NCBI GenBank assembly: GCA_030148625.1
Contig: JASBTC010000104.1
Coordinates: 1-21,480, forward strand
Direction of reading: 5' to 3'
Origin: Sphingobium sp.
GTDB taxonomy: Bacteria > Pseudomonadota > Alphaproteobacteria > Sphingomonadales > Sphingomonadaceae
Length of the DNA stretch: 21,480 nucleotides
Position 1 is the first letter of the stretch. The number at the start of each line of letters is the position of its first letter. The position numbers were made by a program, and so were the translations under genes. Below are positions 14,807 to 21,480 of this stretch, one piece after another. Under the pieces are notes generated by a model. The model was given only the letters and a program-made list of their open reading frames with translations. It had not been told where the DNA came from and did not search any database.

Positions 14807-16458
14807 CCCAAAGCTATGTGAAGGGTGCGGACGCCCCGGCGCTGATCGAGAAGACGATCGGCGCCCAGTTCGACGAGACCGTCGCGCGTTTTCCCGGCCA
14901 GCTCGCGCTGATCGTCCGTCATCAGGGCGTCCGCTGGACCTATGCCGAGCTTGCCGGGCGCGTCGACGCGCTGGCGCGCGGGCTGCTCGCCACAGGGCTC
15001 GCCCCCGGCGACCGGGTCGGGATCTGGGCGCCCAATTGTTCCGAATGGACATTGATGCAGTTCGCGACCGCCAAGGCGGGATTGATCCTGGTCAATATCA
15101 ACCCCGCCTATCGCACTGCCGAACTCGAATATGCACTGAACAAGGTGGGCTGCGCCGCGCTTGTGCTCGCTCCCTCGCACAAGACCAGCGATTATGTCGC
15201 GATGCTGCGCGAACTGGCGCCCGAACTGGCTGGCGCCACGCCCGGCGCGCTTCACGCCGCGCGCCTGCCCGCGCTACGCCTCGTCGCCACGCTCGGCGAC
15301 GCATCGCATGCCGGCTGCTTGCCCTTCGCCGCGCTGGCGGCCGGTGGAGACGCGGCACTTCCCGATACGCTGGCGCCAGACGACGCGGTCAACATCCAGT
15401 TCACCAGCGGCACCACGGGTTTCCCCAAGGGGGCGACGCTGTCGCACCGCAATATCCTCAACAACGGCCAGTTCGTGGGGCGCGGCATCAAGCTGCAACC
15501 AGGCGAACGCGTCTGCATTCCCGTTCCGCTCTATCATTGTTTCGGCATGGTGATGGGCAATCTCGCCTGCATCGTTCATGGCGCGACCATGGTCTATCCG
15601 GCCGAGGCGTTCGATCCGCTCGCCGTGCTCGAAGCGGTGGAGGCAGAGGGCTGCGCCGCGCTCTACGGCGTGCCGACGATGTTCATCGCCGCGCTCAATC
15701 ACCCGGAGTTCGACCGGTTCGACCTGCGCTCGCTGCGCACCGGCATCATGGCAGGATCGCCCTGCCCGATCGCGGTGATGGAGGAAGTGATCGCGCGCAT
15801 GCACATGCGCGAAGTGACGATCGCCTATGGCATGACCGAGACCAGCCCGGTCAGCTTCCAGAGCGAGACCGACGATCCGCTGGACCTGCGCGTCTCCACC
15901 GTCGGCCGCATCCAGCCGCATCTGGAAGTGAAGCTGGTCGATGCCGTCGGTGAAACCGTCGCGCATGGCGAGACCGGCGAGCTGTGCACGCGCGGTTATT
16001 CGGTGATGATCGGCTATTGGGACGATCCGGCGCGGACGGCCGAGGCGATCGATGCCGAGGGCTGGATGCACACCGGCGACCTCGCGACGATCGACGACGC
16101 CGGATATTGCCGGATCGTCGGACGGATCAAGGACATGGTGATCCGCGGCGGCGAGAATATCTATCCGCGCGAGATCGAGGAATTCCTGCTCACCCACGAA
16201 GCGATCGCCGACGCACAGGTGATCGGCGTGCCCGACGAACGCTATGGCGAGGAACTATGCGCCTGGATCGTGCTGCGCCCCGGCGCCGCGATCGACGATG
16301 AGGCAGTCCGCACCCATTGCCGCGGCCGAATCGCCCATTTCAAGATCCCCCGACATATCCGCTTCGTCGAAACCTTCCCGATGACGGTGACCGGCAAGGT
16401 CCAGAAATTCGCGATGCGCGAGGAGATGATTGCGATTTTCGCGGATGGAACGCGCTGA
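14803..16458 (+). CDS. AMP-forming acyl-CoA synthetase, FadD/ACSF2-like
   Basis: This 551-aa ANL-superfamily ligase is distinct from the one before it. Motifs include the phosphate loop [10 protein letters not shown] (201-210), [23 protein letters not shown], the [19 protein letters not shown] segment, and the C-terminal catalytic lysine in MTVTGKVQK. The overall pattern matches the medium-chain ACSF2/FadD-like branch. ATG 14803 overlaps the previous stop in the ATGA manner used throughout the operon and matches the family N-terminus (MTQSYVKG); ATG 14785 in the same frame is a possible earlier start. It is the last gene of the operon. Two ligases in one operon imply either two acids to activate or a broad substrate range. 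Confidence 0.92.
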   Translation: MTQSYVKGADAPALIEKTIGAQFDETVARFPGQLALIVRHQGVRWTYAELAGRVDALARGLLATGLAPGDRVGIWAPNCSEWTLMQFATAKAGLILVNINPAYRTAELEYALNKVGCAALVLAPSHKTSDYVAMLRELAPELAGATPGALHAARLPALRLVATLGDASHAGCLPFAALAAGGDAALPDTLAPDDAVNIQFTSGTTGFPKGATLSHRNILNNGQFVGRGIKLQPGERVCIPVPLYHCFGMVMGNLACIVHGATMVYPAEAFDPLAVLEAVEAEGCAALYGVPTMFIAALNHPEFDRFDLRSLRTGIMAGSPCPIAVMEEVIARMHMREVTIAYGMTETSPVSFQSETDDPLDLRVSTVGRIQPHLEVKLVDAVGETVAHGETGELCTRGYSVMIGYWDDPARTAEAIDAEGWMHTGDLATIDDAGYCRIVGRIKDMVIRGGENIYPREIEEFLLTHEAIADAQVIGVPDERYGEELCAWIVLRPGAAIDDEAVRTHCRGRIAHFKIPRHIRFVETFPMTVTGKVQKFAMREEMIAIFADGTR

Positions 16459-16519
16459 AATCGGGACGGCACGTTTCCTAACCCGTCATTAGCCACCTTT
16501 CGTCGCCGACGGCGCCGAA

Positions 16520-16558
16520 GCCGCTTTGCTTCACCCATCATTTGGGTATGAAGGCGGC
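16520..16558 (+). other. Interrupted stem-loop in the leader of the rhamnose operon
   Basis: Three paired blocks nest in order: GCCGC (16520-16524) with GCGGC (16554-16558), CTTC (16529-16532) with GAAG (16550-16553), and ACCCA (16533-16537) with TGGGT (16543-16547), around a 5-nt loop. That gives 14 base pairs with a 4-nt bulge on one side and 2 nt on the other. It starts 61 bp after the ligase gene and ends 32 bp before the rmlA start. No T-run follows, so a simple terminator is unlikely; a leader RNA structure is possible. Confidence 0.35.
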
Positions 16559-16578
16559 CGACATTGCATCGCAGCATC

Positions 16579-16584
16579 GGGAGG
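16579..16584 (+). promoter_or_regulatory. Ribosome-binding site that fixes a TTG start for rmlA
   Basis: GGGAGG lies six bases before TTG 16591. The protein then begins [14 protein letters not shown], the exact family N-terminus. ATG 16564 in the same frame would add nine unlike residues and place this site inside the gene. Confidence 0.75.
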
Positions 16585-16590
16585 CGTTTC

Positions 16591-17472
16591 TTGCGCAAAG
16601 GAATTGTGCTGGCTGGCGGGACGGGCACGCGCCTCTATCCCGCGACGCGGGCGCTGAGCAAACAGCTCATGCCGATCTACGACAAGCCGATGATCTATTA
16701 TCCGCTGTCGGTGCTGATGATGGCGGGAATCCGCGAAATCCTGATCATCACCACGCCCCATGAACAGGCAGCCTTCCAGAATCTGCTCGGCGACGGATCG
16801 GATTGGGGCATCACGCTGCGCTATGAAGTGCAGCCCGAGCCCGGCGGGCTTGCCCAGGCCTTCCATATCGGCGGCGACTTCGTCGATGGCGGCCCCAGCG
16901 CATTGATCCTGGGCGATAACATCTTCTACGGCCACGGCCTGCCCGAACTGCTTGGGCGCGCAGATGCACGCGACACTGGCGCCACCGTGTTCGGCTATCA
17001 TGTCTCGGATCCCGAGCGTTACGGCGTCGTCGAGTTCGACAAGGACTTCCGCGCGGTCTCGGTCGAAGAGAAACCGGCAAATCCGCGTTCCAACTATGCG
17101 ATCACCGGTCTGTATTTCTACGATCATCGCGTCGTCGATTTCTCGCATCGCATCGCGCCCTCAGCGCGCGGCGAACTCGAGATCACCGACGTCAATCGTC
17201 TTTATCTGGAAGAAGGCGCACTCAACGTCGAACTGATGGGCCGCGGCTATGCCTGGCTCGACACCGGCACCCATGCCTCGCTGCTCGAAGCGGCGCATTT
17301 CACGCAGGTGATCGAGGAACGCCAGGGCCTCAAGATCTGCTGCCCCGAGGAAATTGCCTGGAACCAGGGCATGATCGACGACGCGCAGTTGCTCCGCCTT
17401 GCCGAGCCGCTGAGCAAGAGCGGTTACGGCCATTATCTGCTGAAGCTGCTCGACCAGAAGTCGCGCGCGTGA
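16591..17472 (+). CDS. rmlA: Glucose-1-phosphate thymidylyltransferase
   Basis: This 293-aa enzyme makes dTDP-glucose from dTTP and glucose-1-phosphate, the first step of dTDP-L-rhamnose synthesis. The nucleotidyltransferase signature GGTGTRLYP (9-17) is followed by [17 protein letters not shown] (24-40); the metal-binding Asp lies in [10 protein letters not shown] (about 110), and [20 protein letters not shown] is a typical family segment. The length is that of RmlA. It starts at TTG behind a strong ribosome-binding site, which may moderate expression. Its stop overlaps the rmlC start by four bases (GTGA). It heads the operon rmlA-C-D-B-transferase. Confidence 0.96.
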   Translation: MRKGIVLAGGTGTRLYPATRALSKQLMPIYDKPMIYYPLSVLMMAGIREILIITTPHEQAAFQNLLGDGSDWGITLRYEVQPEPGGLAQAFHIGGDFVDGGPSALILGDNIFYGHGLPELLGRADARDTGATVFGYHVSDPERYGVVEFDKDFRAVSVEEKPANPRSNYAITGLYFYDHRVVDFSHRIAPSARGELEITDVNRLYLEEGALNVELMGRGYAWLDTGTHASLLEAAHFTQVIEERQGLKICCPEEIAWNQGMIDDAQLLRLAEPLSKSGYGHYLLKLLDQKSRA

Positions 17473-18017
17473 AATTGGTCGAGACCGACCTGCCCGAGGT
17501 CAGGATCGTCGAGCCGACGGTGTTCGGCGACGATCGCGGTTTCTTCCTGGAAAGCTGGAATGCCGCGGCATTCGCCAAGGCCGGGCTCGACCTGAGTTTC
17601 GTTCAGGACAATCACAGCCGCTCGGCAAAAGGCGTTCTGCGCGGGCTGCATTATCAGCGCCGTCAGCCGCAGGGGAAGCTGGTCCGCGTCATTCGCGGCG
17701 CGGTGTTCGACGTCGCGGTCGATATCCGCCGCAGCTCGTCCAATTTTGGAAAATGGGTAGGCGTGACACTGTCGGAAGCGAACAAGCGCATGCTGTGGGT
17801 GCCGCCCGGCTTCGCGCACGGTTTCCTCAGCCTGGAGGACGGCACCGAATTTCTTTACAAATGCACCGATTTCTATGCGCCCGACGATGAACATTCGCTG
17901 CTCTGGTCCGATCCGGCGCTGGCGATCGACTGGCCGCTCGACGGTATCGGCGCACCCCAGCTTTCGGGGAAGGACGCGGCCGCGCCGGGGCTCGACGCGG
18001 CGGACGTCTTCGCATGA
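17469..18017 (+). CDS. rmlC: dTDP-4-dehydrorhamnose 3,5-epimerase
   Basis: This 182-aa cupin-fold enzyme epimerises C3 and C5 of dTDP-4-keto-6-deoxyglucose. The catalytic region [17 protein letters not shown] (47-63) holds the base His61, with Lys70 nearby, and [17 protein letters not shown] (108-124) is the second hallmark. Tyr130 or Tyr136, in [14 protein letters not shown], is the probable acid. It starts at GTG 17469, overlapping rmlA by four bases, and its stop overlaps the rmlD ATG. Length and motifs are complete. Confidence 0.95.
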   Translation: MKLVETDLPEVRIVEPTVFGDDRGFFLESWNAAAFAKAGLDLSFVQDNHSRSAKGVLRGLHYQRRQPQGKLVRVIRGAVFDVAVDIRRSSSNFGKWVGVTLSEANKRMLWVPPGFAHGFLSLEDGTEFLYKCTDFYAPDDEHSLLWSDPALAIDWPLDGIGAPQLSGKDAAAPGLDAADVFA

Positions 18018-18880
18018 AACTGCTGCTGCTCGGCGCGGACGGACAGGTCGGCCGCGCGCTGCGCGCCGCCTGCCCCGCCGGCGCCTCGGTGATCGCACTG
18101 GGCCGCGCTGCATGCGACCTGTCCGACGAGACGTCGGTCCGCAATGCGATTGCGGGCGCGCCATGCGACTGGCTGATCAATGCCGCCGCCTATACCGCAG
18201 TCGACCGCGCCGAGACCGAGACGGCGTTGGCGGAAACGATCAACGGTGCGGCGCCCGGCTGGATCGGTTCGGCAGCGCGCGCCGCGGGCATCCGTGTCGC
18301 GCATATCTCGACCGATTTCGTCTTCGACGGCACTGCGGGTACACCCTATCGGCCGGATAGCCCGACCAATCCGCTCAGCGTCTACGGACGGTCCAAGCTG
18401 GCCGGGGAAATTGCGCTACGCGACGCTGATCCCGATGCGCTGATCGTGCGGACATCATGGGTCTACGCCGCCCAAGGCGGCAATTTCCCGCTGACCATGC
18501 TGCGGCTGATGCGCGAGCGCGACGAGATCCGCGTCGTGGCCGATCAGATCGGCACGCCGACCTGGGCGACGACGCTCGCCGGCGCGCTGTGGAGCCTGAT
18601 GGCGGGCGGCGCGTCGGGCACGCATCATCTGACCGACGCGGGCGTCGCGAGCTGGTACGATCTGGCGGTGGCGGTTGCCGAAGAGACGTTCGCAATCGGC
18701 CTGCTGGCGCGCATCCCCACGATCGTCCCGATCGCCACGACCGACTATCCCACCCCCGCCCGCCGGCCGGCCTATAGCGTGCTCGACAAGAGCTCGGCCT
18801 GGGCGCTGCTGGGTGGCCCCACCCCGCACTGGCGGCTATCGCTGCGTACCATGCTGAAGGAACTGGCCGAACGTGTCTAA
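18014..18880 (+). CDS. rmlD: dTDP-4-dehydrorhamnose reductase
   Basis: This 288-aa short-chain dehydrogenase/reductase carries out the last step, NAD(P)H reduction to dTDP-L-rhamnose. It shows the nucleotide-binding GADGQVG (7-13), AAAYTAVDRAE (57-67) characteristic of RmlD, the STDFVFDG segment (99-106), and the active-site YGRSK (Tyr124, Lys128). The ATG overlaps the rmlC stop, and the stop lies inside the start of rmlB with an 8-bp overlap. The length is normal. Confidence 0.95.
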   Translation: MKLLLLGADGQVGRALRAACPAGASVIALGRAACDLSDETSVRNAIAGAPCDWLINAAAYTAVDRAETETALAETINGAAPGWIGSAARAAGIRVAHISTDFVFDGTAGTPYRPDSPTNPLSVYGRSKLAGEIALRDADPDALIVRTSWVYAAQGGNFPLTMLRLMRERDEIRVVADQIGTPTWATTLAGALWSLMAGGASGTHHLTDAGVASWYDLAVAVAEETFAIGLLARIPTIVPIATTDYPTPARRPAYSVLDKSSAWALLGGPTPHWRLSLRTMLKELAERV

Positions 18881-19943
18881 TCTTCTCGTCACCGGCGGCG
18901 CCGGCTTTATCGGCGCCAACTTCGTCCGCCATTGGACGGCCGAATATCCAGCCGACACCGTGATCGTGCTCGATGCGCTCACCTATGCCGGCAATCGCGC
19001 CAATCTGGCGGGCGTGAACGCACCACTGATCGAGGCGTCGATCTGCGACACCGACCGGGTCCGTGAGATCCTGCGGACGCACGATATCGACACGATCGTG
19101 CATTTCGCGGCCGAAAGCCATGTCGACCGTTCGATCGACGGGCCGGACGCTTTTATCGAGACCAATGTCGTCGGCACGCACAGCCTGCTCAAGGCGGCCA
19201 AGGCCGAATGGCTCGACACGGGTTCCGGCCGCGACCGGCGCTTCCACCATGTCTCGACGGACGAAGTCTATGGCAGCCTGGGCGCCGAGGACCCCGCTTT
19301 CAGCGAGACGACGGCCTATGCACCCAACTCACCCTATTCGGCGTCGAAGGCGGCGAGCGACCATCTCGTGCGCGCCTATCACCACACATTCGGCCTGCGC
19401 ACGACGACCAGCAACTGCTCGAACAATTACGGCCCCTATCAATTCCCCGAGAAACTGATCCCGCTGTTCCTGATCAACTGCCTGACGGGCAAGCCGCTGC
19501 CCATCTATGGCGACGGCATGAACGTGCGCGACTGGCTGCATGTCGAGGATCATTGTCGCGGCATCGAGCTGGTGCTGGAGCATGGCAAACCGGGCGAAAC
19601 CTATAATATCGGTGGCGGGCAGGAACTGCCCAACATGGCGGTGATCGATGCGATCTGCGCGACCGTCGACCAGGCGTTCGCCGCCGATCCGTCGCTCGCC
19701 ACCCGCTTTCCGCACGCGCCCGCCGCGCGCGGCGAGCCCAGTGCGTCGCTCAAGACCTATGTCACCGACCGGCTGGGCCATGACCGCCGCTACGCGATCG
19801 ACGAGACCAAGGCGCGCGGCGAGCTCGGCTATGTGCCGTCGCGCGATTTTTCATCGGGCTTCGCCGAAACGCTGGCCTGGTATCTCGGCAACGAGGATTG
19901 GTGGCGCGCGGTGCTCGACGGTCGCTATCGGGACGCTGCATGA
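18873..19943 (+). CDS. rmlB: dTDP-glucose 4,6-dehydratase
   Basis: This 356-aa extended short-chain dehydrogenase converts dTDP-glucose to dTDP-4-keto-6-deoxyglucose, the second pathway step. The NAD-binding TGGAGFIG is at 7-14, the catalytic Thr129-Asp130-Glu131 in VSTDEVYG, and YSASK (Tyr155, Lys159) in the active site; [13 protein letters not shown] and [14 protein letters not shown] are family segments. It begins with GTG 18873, overlapping rmlD by eight bases, and its stop overlaps the transferase start. The gene order A-C-D-B puts the second-step enzyme last. Confidence 0.96.
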   Translation: MSNLLVTGGAGFIGANFVRHWTAEYPADTVIVLDALTYAGNRANLAGVNAPLIEASICDTDRVREILRTHDIDTIVHFAAESHVDRSIDGPDAFIETNVVGTHSLLKAAKAEWLDTGSGRDRRFHHVSTDEVYGSLGAEDPAFSETTAYAPNSPYSASKAASDHLVRAYHHTFGLRTTTSNCSNNYGPYQFPEKLIPLFLINCLTGKPLPIYGDGMNVRDWLHVEDHCRGIELVLEHGKPGETYNIGGGQELPNMAVIDAICATVDQAFAADPSLATRFPHAPAARGEPSASLKTYVTDRLGHDRRYAIDETKARGELGYVPSRDFSSGFAETLAWYLGNEDWWRAVLDGRYRDAA

Positions 19944-20500
19944 GCAAACGCGCCTTCGATCTGGCGCTGGCGCTGATCGCGTTGTTTCCGGCGCTATTGA
20001 TCAGCGCGCTGCTGGCGATCCCCATCGCGATCGAGACCCGCGCCAACCCCCTGTTCATCCAGACGCGGGTCGGCCGCCACCGCAAGCCGTTTCCGCTGGT
20101 CAAGCTGCGCACGATGCGGCCGGATACGCAGCACCGTGCCTCGCATGAGGTCGGCGCTGCGCAGATCACACGCACCGGCCGCTTGCTGCGCAAGACCAAG
20201 CTCGACGAATTGCCGCAGATCTGGAACGTGCTGGTCGGCGAGATGAGTTTCGTCGGCCCCCGTCCCTGCTTGCCCAGTCAGGCAGAACTGATCGCAGAAC
20301 GCGAGCAGCGGGGCGTCCACGCGCTACGTCCCGGCATCACCGGGCCGGCCCAGGTCGCCGGATTGGACATGTCGACGCCCGCAAAACTCGCAATTGCCGA
20401 TGCCGCCTATCTTCGCCCCTGGTCGCTCGCGCGCGACTTGCATCTGATGATGCTGACCGCATTCGGCGGTGGTCGGGGTGACGCCGCCGACCGTGCGTGA
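19940..20500 (+). CDS. Small monotopic phosphoglycosyl transferase (bacterial sugar transferase)
   Basis: This 186-aa enzyme starts glycan assembly by moving a phospho-sugar from a nucleotide donor onto undecaprenyl phosphate at the inner membrane. It consists only of the catalytic core, as in PglC: a hydrophobic re-entrant helix (about 5-32), [12 protein letters not shown] (49-60), and the catalytic Asp89-Glu90 dyad in [20 protein letters not shown] followed by PRP. It lacks the N-terminal multi-pass region of WcaJ-type enzymes. The ATG overlaps the rmlB stop by four bases, placing it in the same operon. It likely begins the repeat unit of a rhamnose-containing polysaccharide; the sugar it transfers is unknown. 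Confidence 0.92.
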   Translation: MSKRAFDLALALIALFPALLISALLAIPIAIETRANPLFIQTRVGRHRKPFPLVKLRTMRPDTQHRASHEVGAAQITRTGRLLRKTKLDELPQIWNVLVGEMSFVGPRPCLPSQAELIAEREQRGVHALRPGITGPAQVAGLDMSTPAKLAIADAAYLRPWSLARDLHLMMLTAFGGGRGDAADRA

Positions 20501-20501
20501 A

Positions 20502-20530
20502 TTGACTTGGCCTGCCGTCTCTCCATAGGG
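20502..20530 (+). promoter_or_regulatory. Tentative promoter for the Gmd gene
   Basis: TTGACT (20502-20507) is a good -35 match. ATAGGG, 17 bases further (20525-20530), is a poor -10. The site sits in the only gap (65 bp) between the transferase and the next gene, so the dehydratase may have its own promoter or simply be read through. Confidence 0.25.
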
Positions 20531-20565
20531 ATTTGCCGTACAGTTATCGCAGGAAGACCAGCCGC

Positions 20566-21480
20566 ATGCCCCAGCAGAAAATCGCCCTGATCACTGGTGT
20601 CACGGGGCAGGACGGCGCATATCTGGCCCGGCTGCTGCTCGAACAGGGTTATGAAGTCCATGGCGTGAAACGCCGCAGCTCGTCGTTCAACACCGGCCGG
20701 ATCGAGGATATCTACCAGGACCCCCATGTCGAAGGCGCGCGCTTCCATCTCCATCATGGCGACATGACCGACAGCACCAACCTGATCAGGCTGGTACAGC
20801 AGACGAAGCCGACCGAGATCTATAATCTGGCGGCGCAGAGCCATGTCCAGGTGAGTTTCGAAACCCCGGAATATACCGCCAACGCCGATGCCATCGGCAC
20901 ACTGAGGCTGCTGGAAGCGATGCGGATTCTCGGCATGGAGAAGACATGCCGTTTCTATCAGGCGTCGACGTCGGAACTTTACGGCCTGGTGCAGGAGGTT
21001 CCCCAGAGCGAAACCACGCCCTTCTATCCGCGGTCGCCCTATGCCGCGGCAAAGCTCTACGCATATTGGATCGTGGTGAATTATCGCGAGGCCTATGGCA
21101 TCCACGCATCCAACGGCATCCTGTTCAACCATGAAAGCCCACTGCGCGGCGAAACCTTTGTCACGCGCAAGATCACCCGCGCTGCGGCTGCGATCAGCCT
21201 GAACCGACAGGATCGACTCTATCTCGGCAATCTCGACGCGAAACGCGACTGGGGCCATGCTCGCGAATATGTCCGTGGCATGTGGCTGATGCTGCAGCAG
21301 GATGAACCTGATGACTATGTTCTCGCAACGGGCGAAACCACACCCGTTCGAACCTTCGTCGAATGGGCATTCGAGGATGTCGGCATCACACTCGAATGGC
21401 GAGGAGAAGGCGTCGAAGAGAAGGGTTATTGCGCAAAGAGCGGCCGCTGCCTGATCGAAGTCGATCCACGCTATTTTCGC
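20566..21480 (+). CDS. gmd: GDP-mannose 4,6-dehydratase (truncated by window end)
   Basis: The first 305 residues are present and the frame is still open at the window edge; the family is about 340-370 aa, so roughly 40-60 residues are missing. It converts GDP-mannose to GDP-4-keto-6-deoxymannose, precursor of GDP-fucose, GDP-rhamnose or GDP-perosamine. NADP binding is shown by [11 protein letters not shown] (10-20) and [13 protein letters not shown] (34-46). The catalytic Thr135 and Glu137 lie in ASTSELYG and YAAAK holds Tyr159 and Lys163; [18 protein letters not shown] is a Gmd hallmark. AGGAAG (20551-20556) precedes ATG 20566. What follows outside the window would tell which deoxysugar is made. 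Confidence 0.95.
   Translation, partial: MPQQKIALITGVTGQDGAYLARLLLEQGYEVHGVKRRSSSFNTGRIEDIYQDPHVEGARFHLHHGDMTDSTNLIRLVQQTKPTEIYNLAAQSHVQVSFETPEYTANADAIGTLRLLEAMRILGMEKTCRFYQASTSELYGLVQEVPQSETTPFYPRSPYAAAKLYAYWIVVNYREAYGIHASNGILFNHESPLRGETFVTRKITRAAAAISLNRQDRLYLGNLDAKRDWGHAREYVRGMWLMLQQDEPDDYVLATGETTPVRTFVEWAFEDVGITLEWRGEGVEEKGYCAKSGRCLIEVDPRYFR

Noticed and set aside
16459..16519. Rho-independent terminator after the last ligase
   Set aside because: I found no stem followed by a T-run; the operon may end by another means or read into the rml genes.

Overview
The window is a G+C-rich chromosomal segment from an alphaproteobacterium, most likely a sphingomonad. The reasons are a DUF6356-type small membrane protein, a sphingomonad-style TonB-dependent receptor, REP-like palindromes containing GGCGAAAGCC/GGCTTTCGCC, and genes packed with 4-nt ATGA overlaps. 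The lineage is an inference; there is no rRNA or other phylogenetic marker here.

Layout. (1) 1-309 has no gene but holds a cluster of about 29-bp repeats in alternating orientation. (2) 310-3117 encodes a two-unit periplasmic M16 zinc peptidase. (3) 3169-3976 holds a divergent pair, an Lrp/AsnC regulator (minus) and a 72-aa DUF6356 membrane protein (plus), separated by an intergenic region with nested palindromes. (4) A 110-bp near-perfect palindrome (4031-4140) separates this pair from a minus-strand WecG/TagA/CpsF glycosyltransferase (4168-4929) and a TetR regulator (4953-5627). (5) Divergent from TetR, across a 24-bp palindromic candidate operator, runs a tight 10.7-kb catabolic operon (5772-16458). 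It encodes the aromatic amine dehydrogenase (AADH) large subunit, MauE-like and MauD-like maturation proteins, the TTQ-bearing AADH small subunit, two mono-haem c-type cytochromes, a TonB-dependent receptor, an aldehyde dehydrogenase and two different AMP-forming acyl-CoA ligases. (6) 16591-20500 is an rmlACDB dTDP-L-rhamnose operon plus a small monotopic phosphoglycosyl transferase. (7) A GDP-mannose 4,6-dehydratase gene starts at 20566 and runs off the right edge.

How it works together. The central operon reads as a complete route for a primary amine. The receptor takes the amine through the outer membrane, the periplasmic TTQ dehydrogenase oxidises it to an aldehyde and passes electrons to the c-type cytochromes, the aldehyde dehydrogenase makes the acid, and the ligases make the CoA thioester. 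The small subunit is of the AADH type rather than the methylamine dehydrogenase type: TTQ tryptophans at 109 and 160, Asp84, Asp128 and 14 cysteines. It carries Ser where the family has its active-site Thr172. As in the known aau cluster, no mauF/mauG TTQ-biosynthesis genes are seen; a second, atypical cytochrome sits in the operon. Polysaccharide genes lie on both sides of the amine operon (WecG on the left; Rml, transferase and Gmd on the right), so the catabolic operon may have been inserted into a surface-polysaccharide locus.
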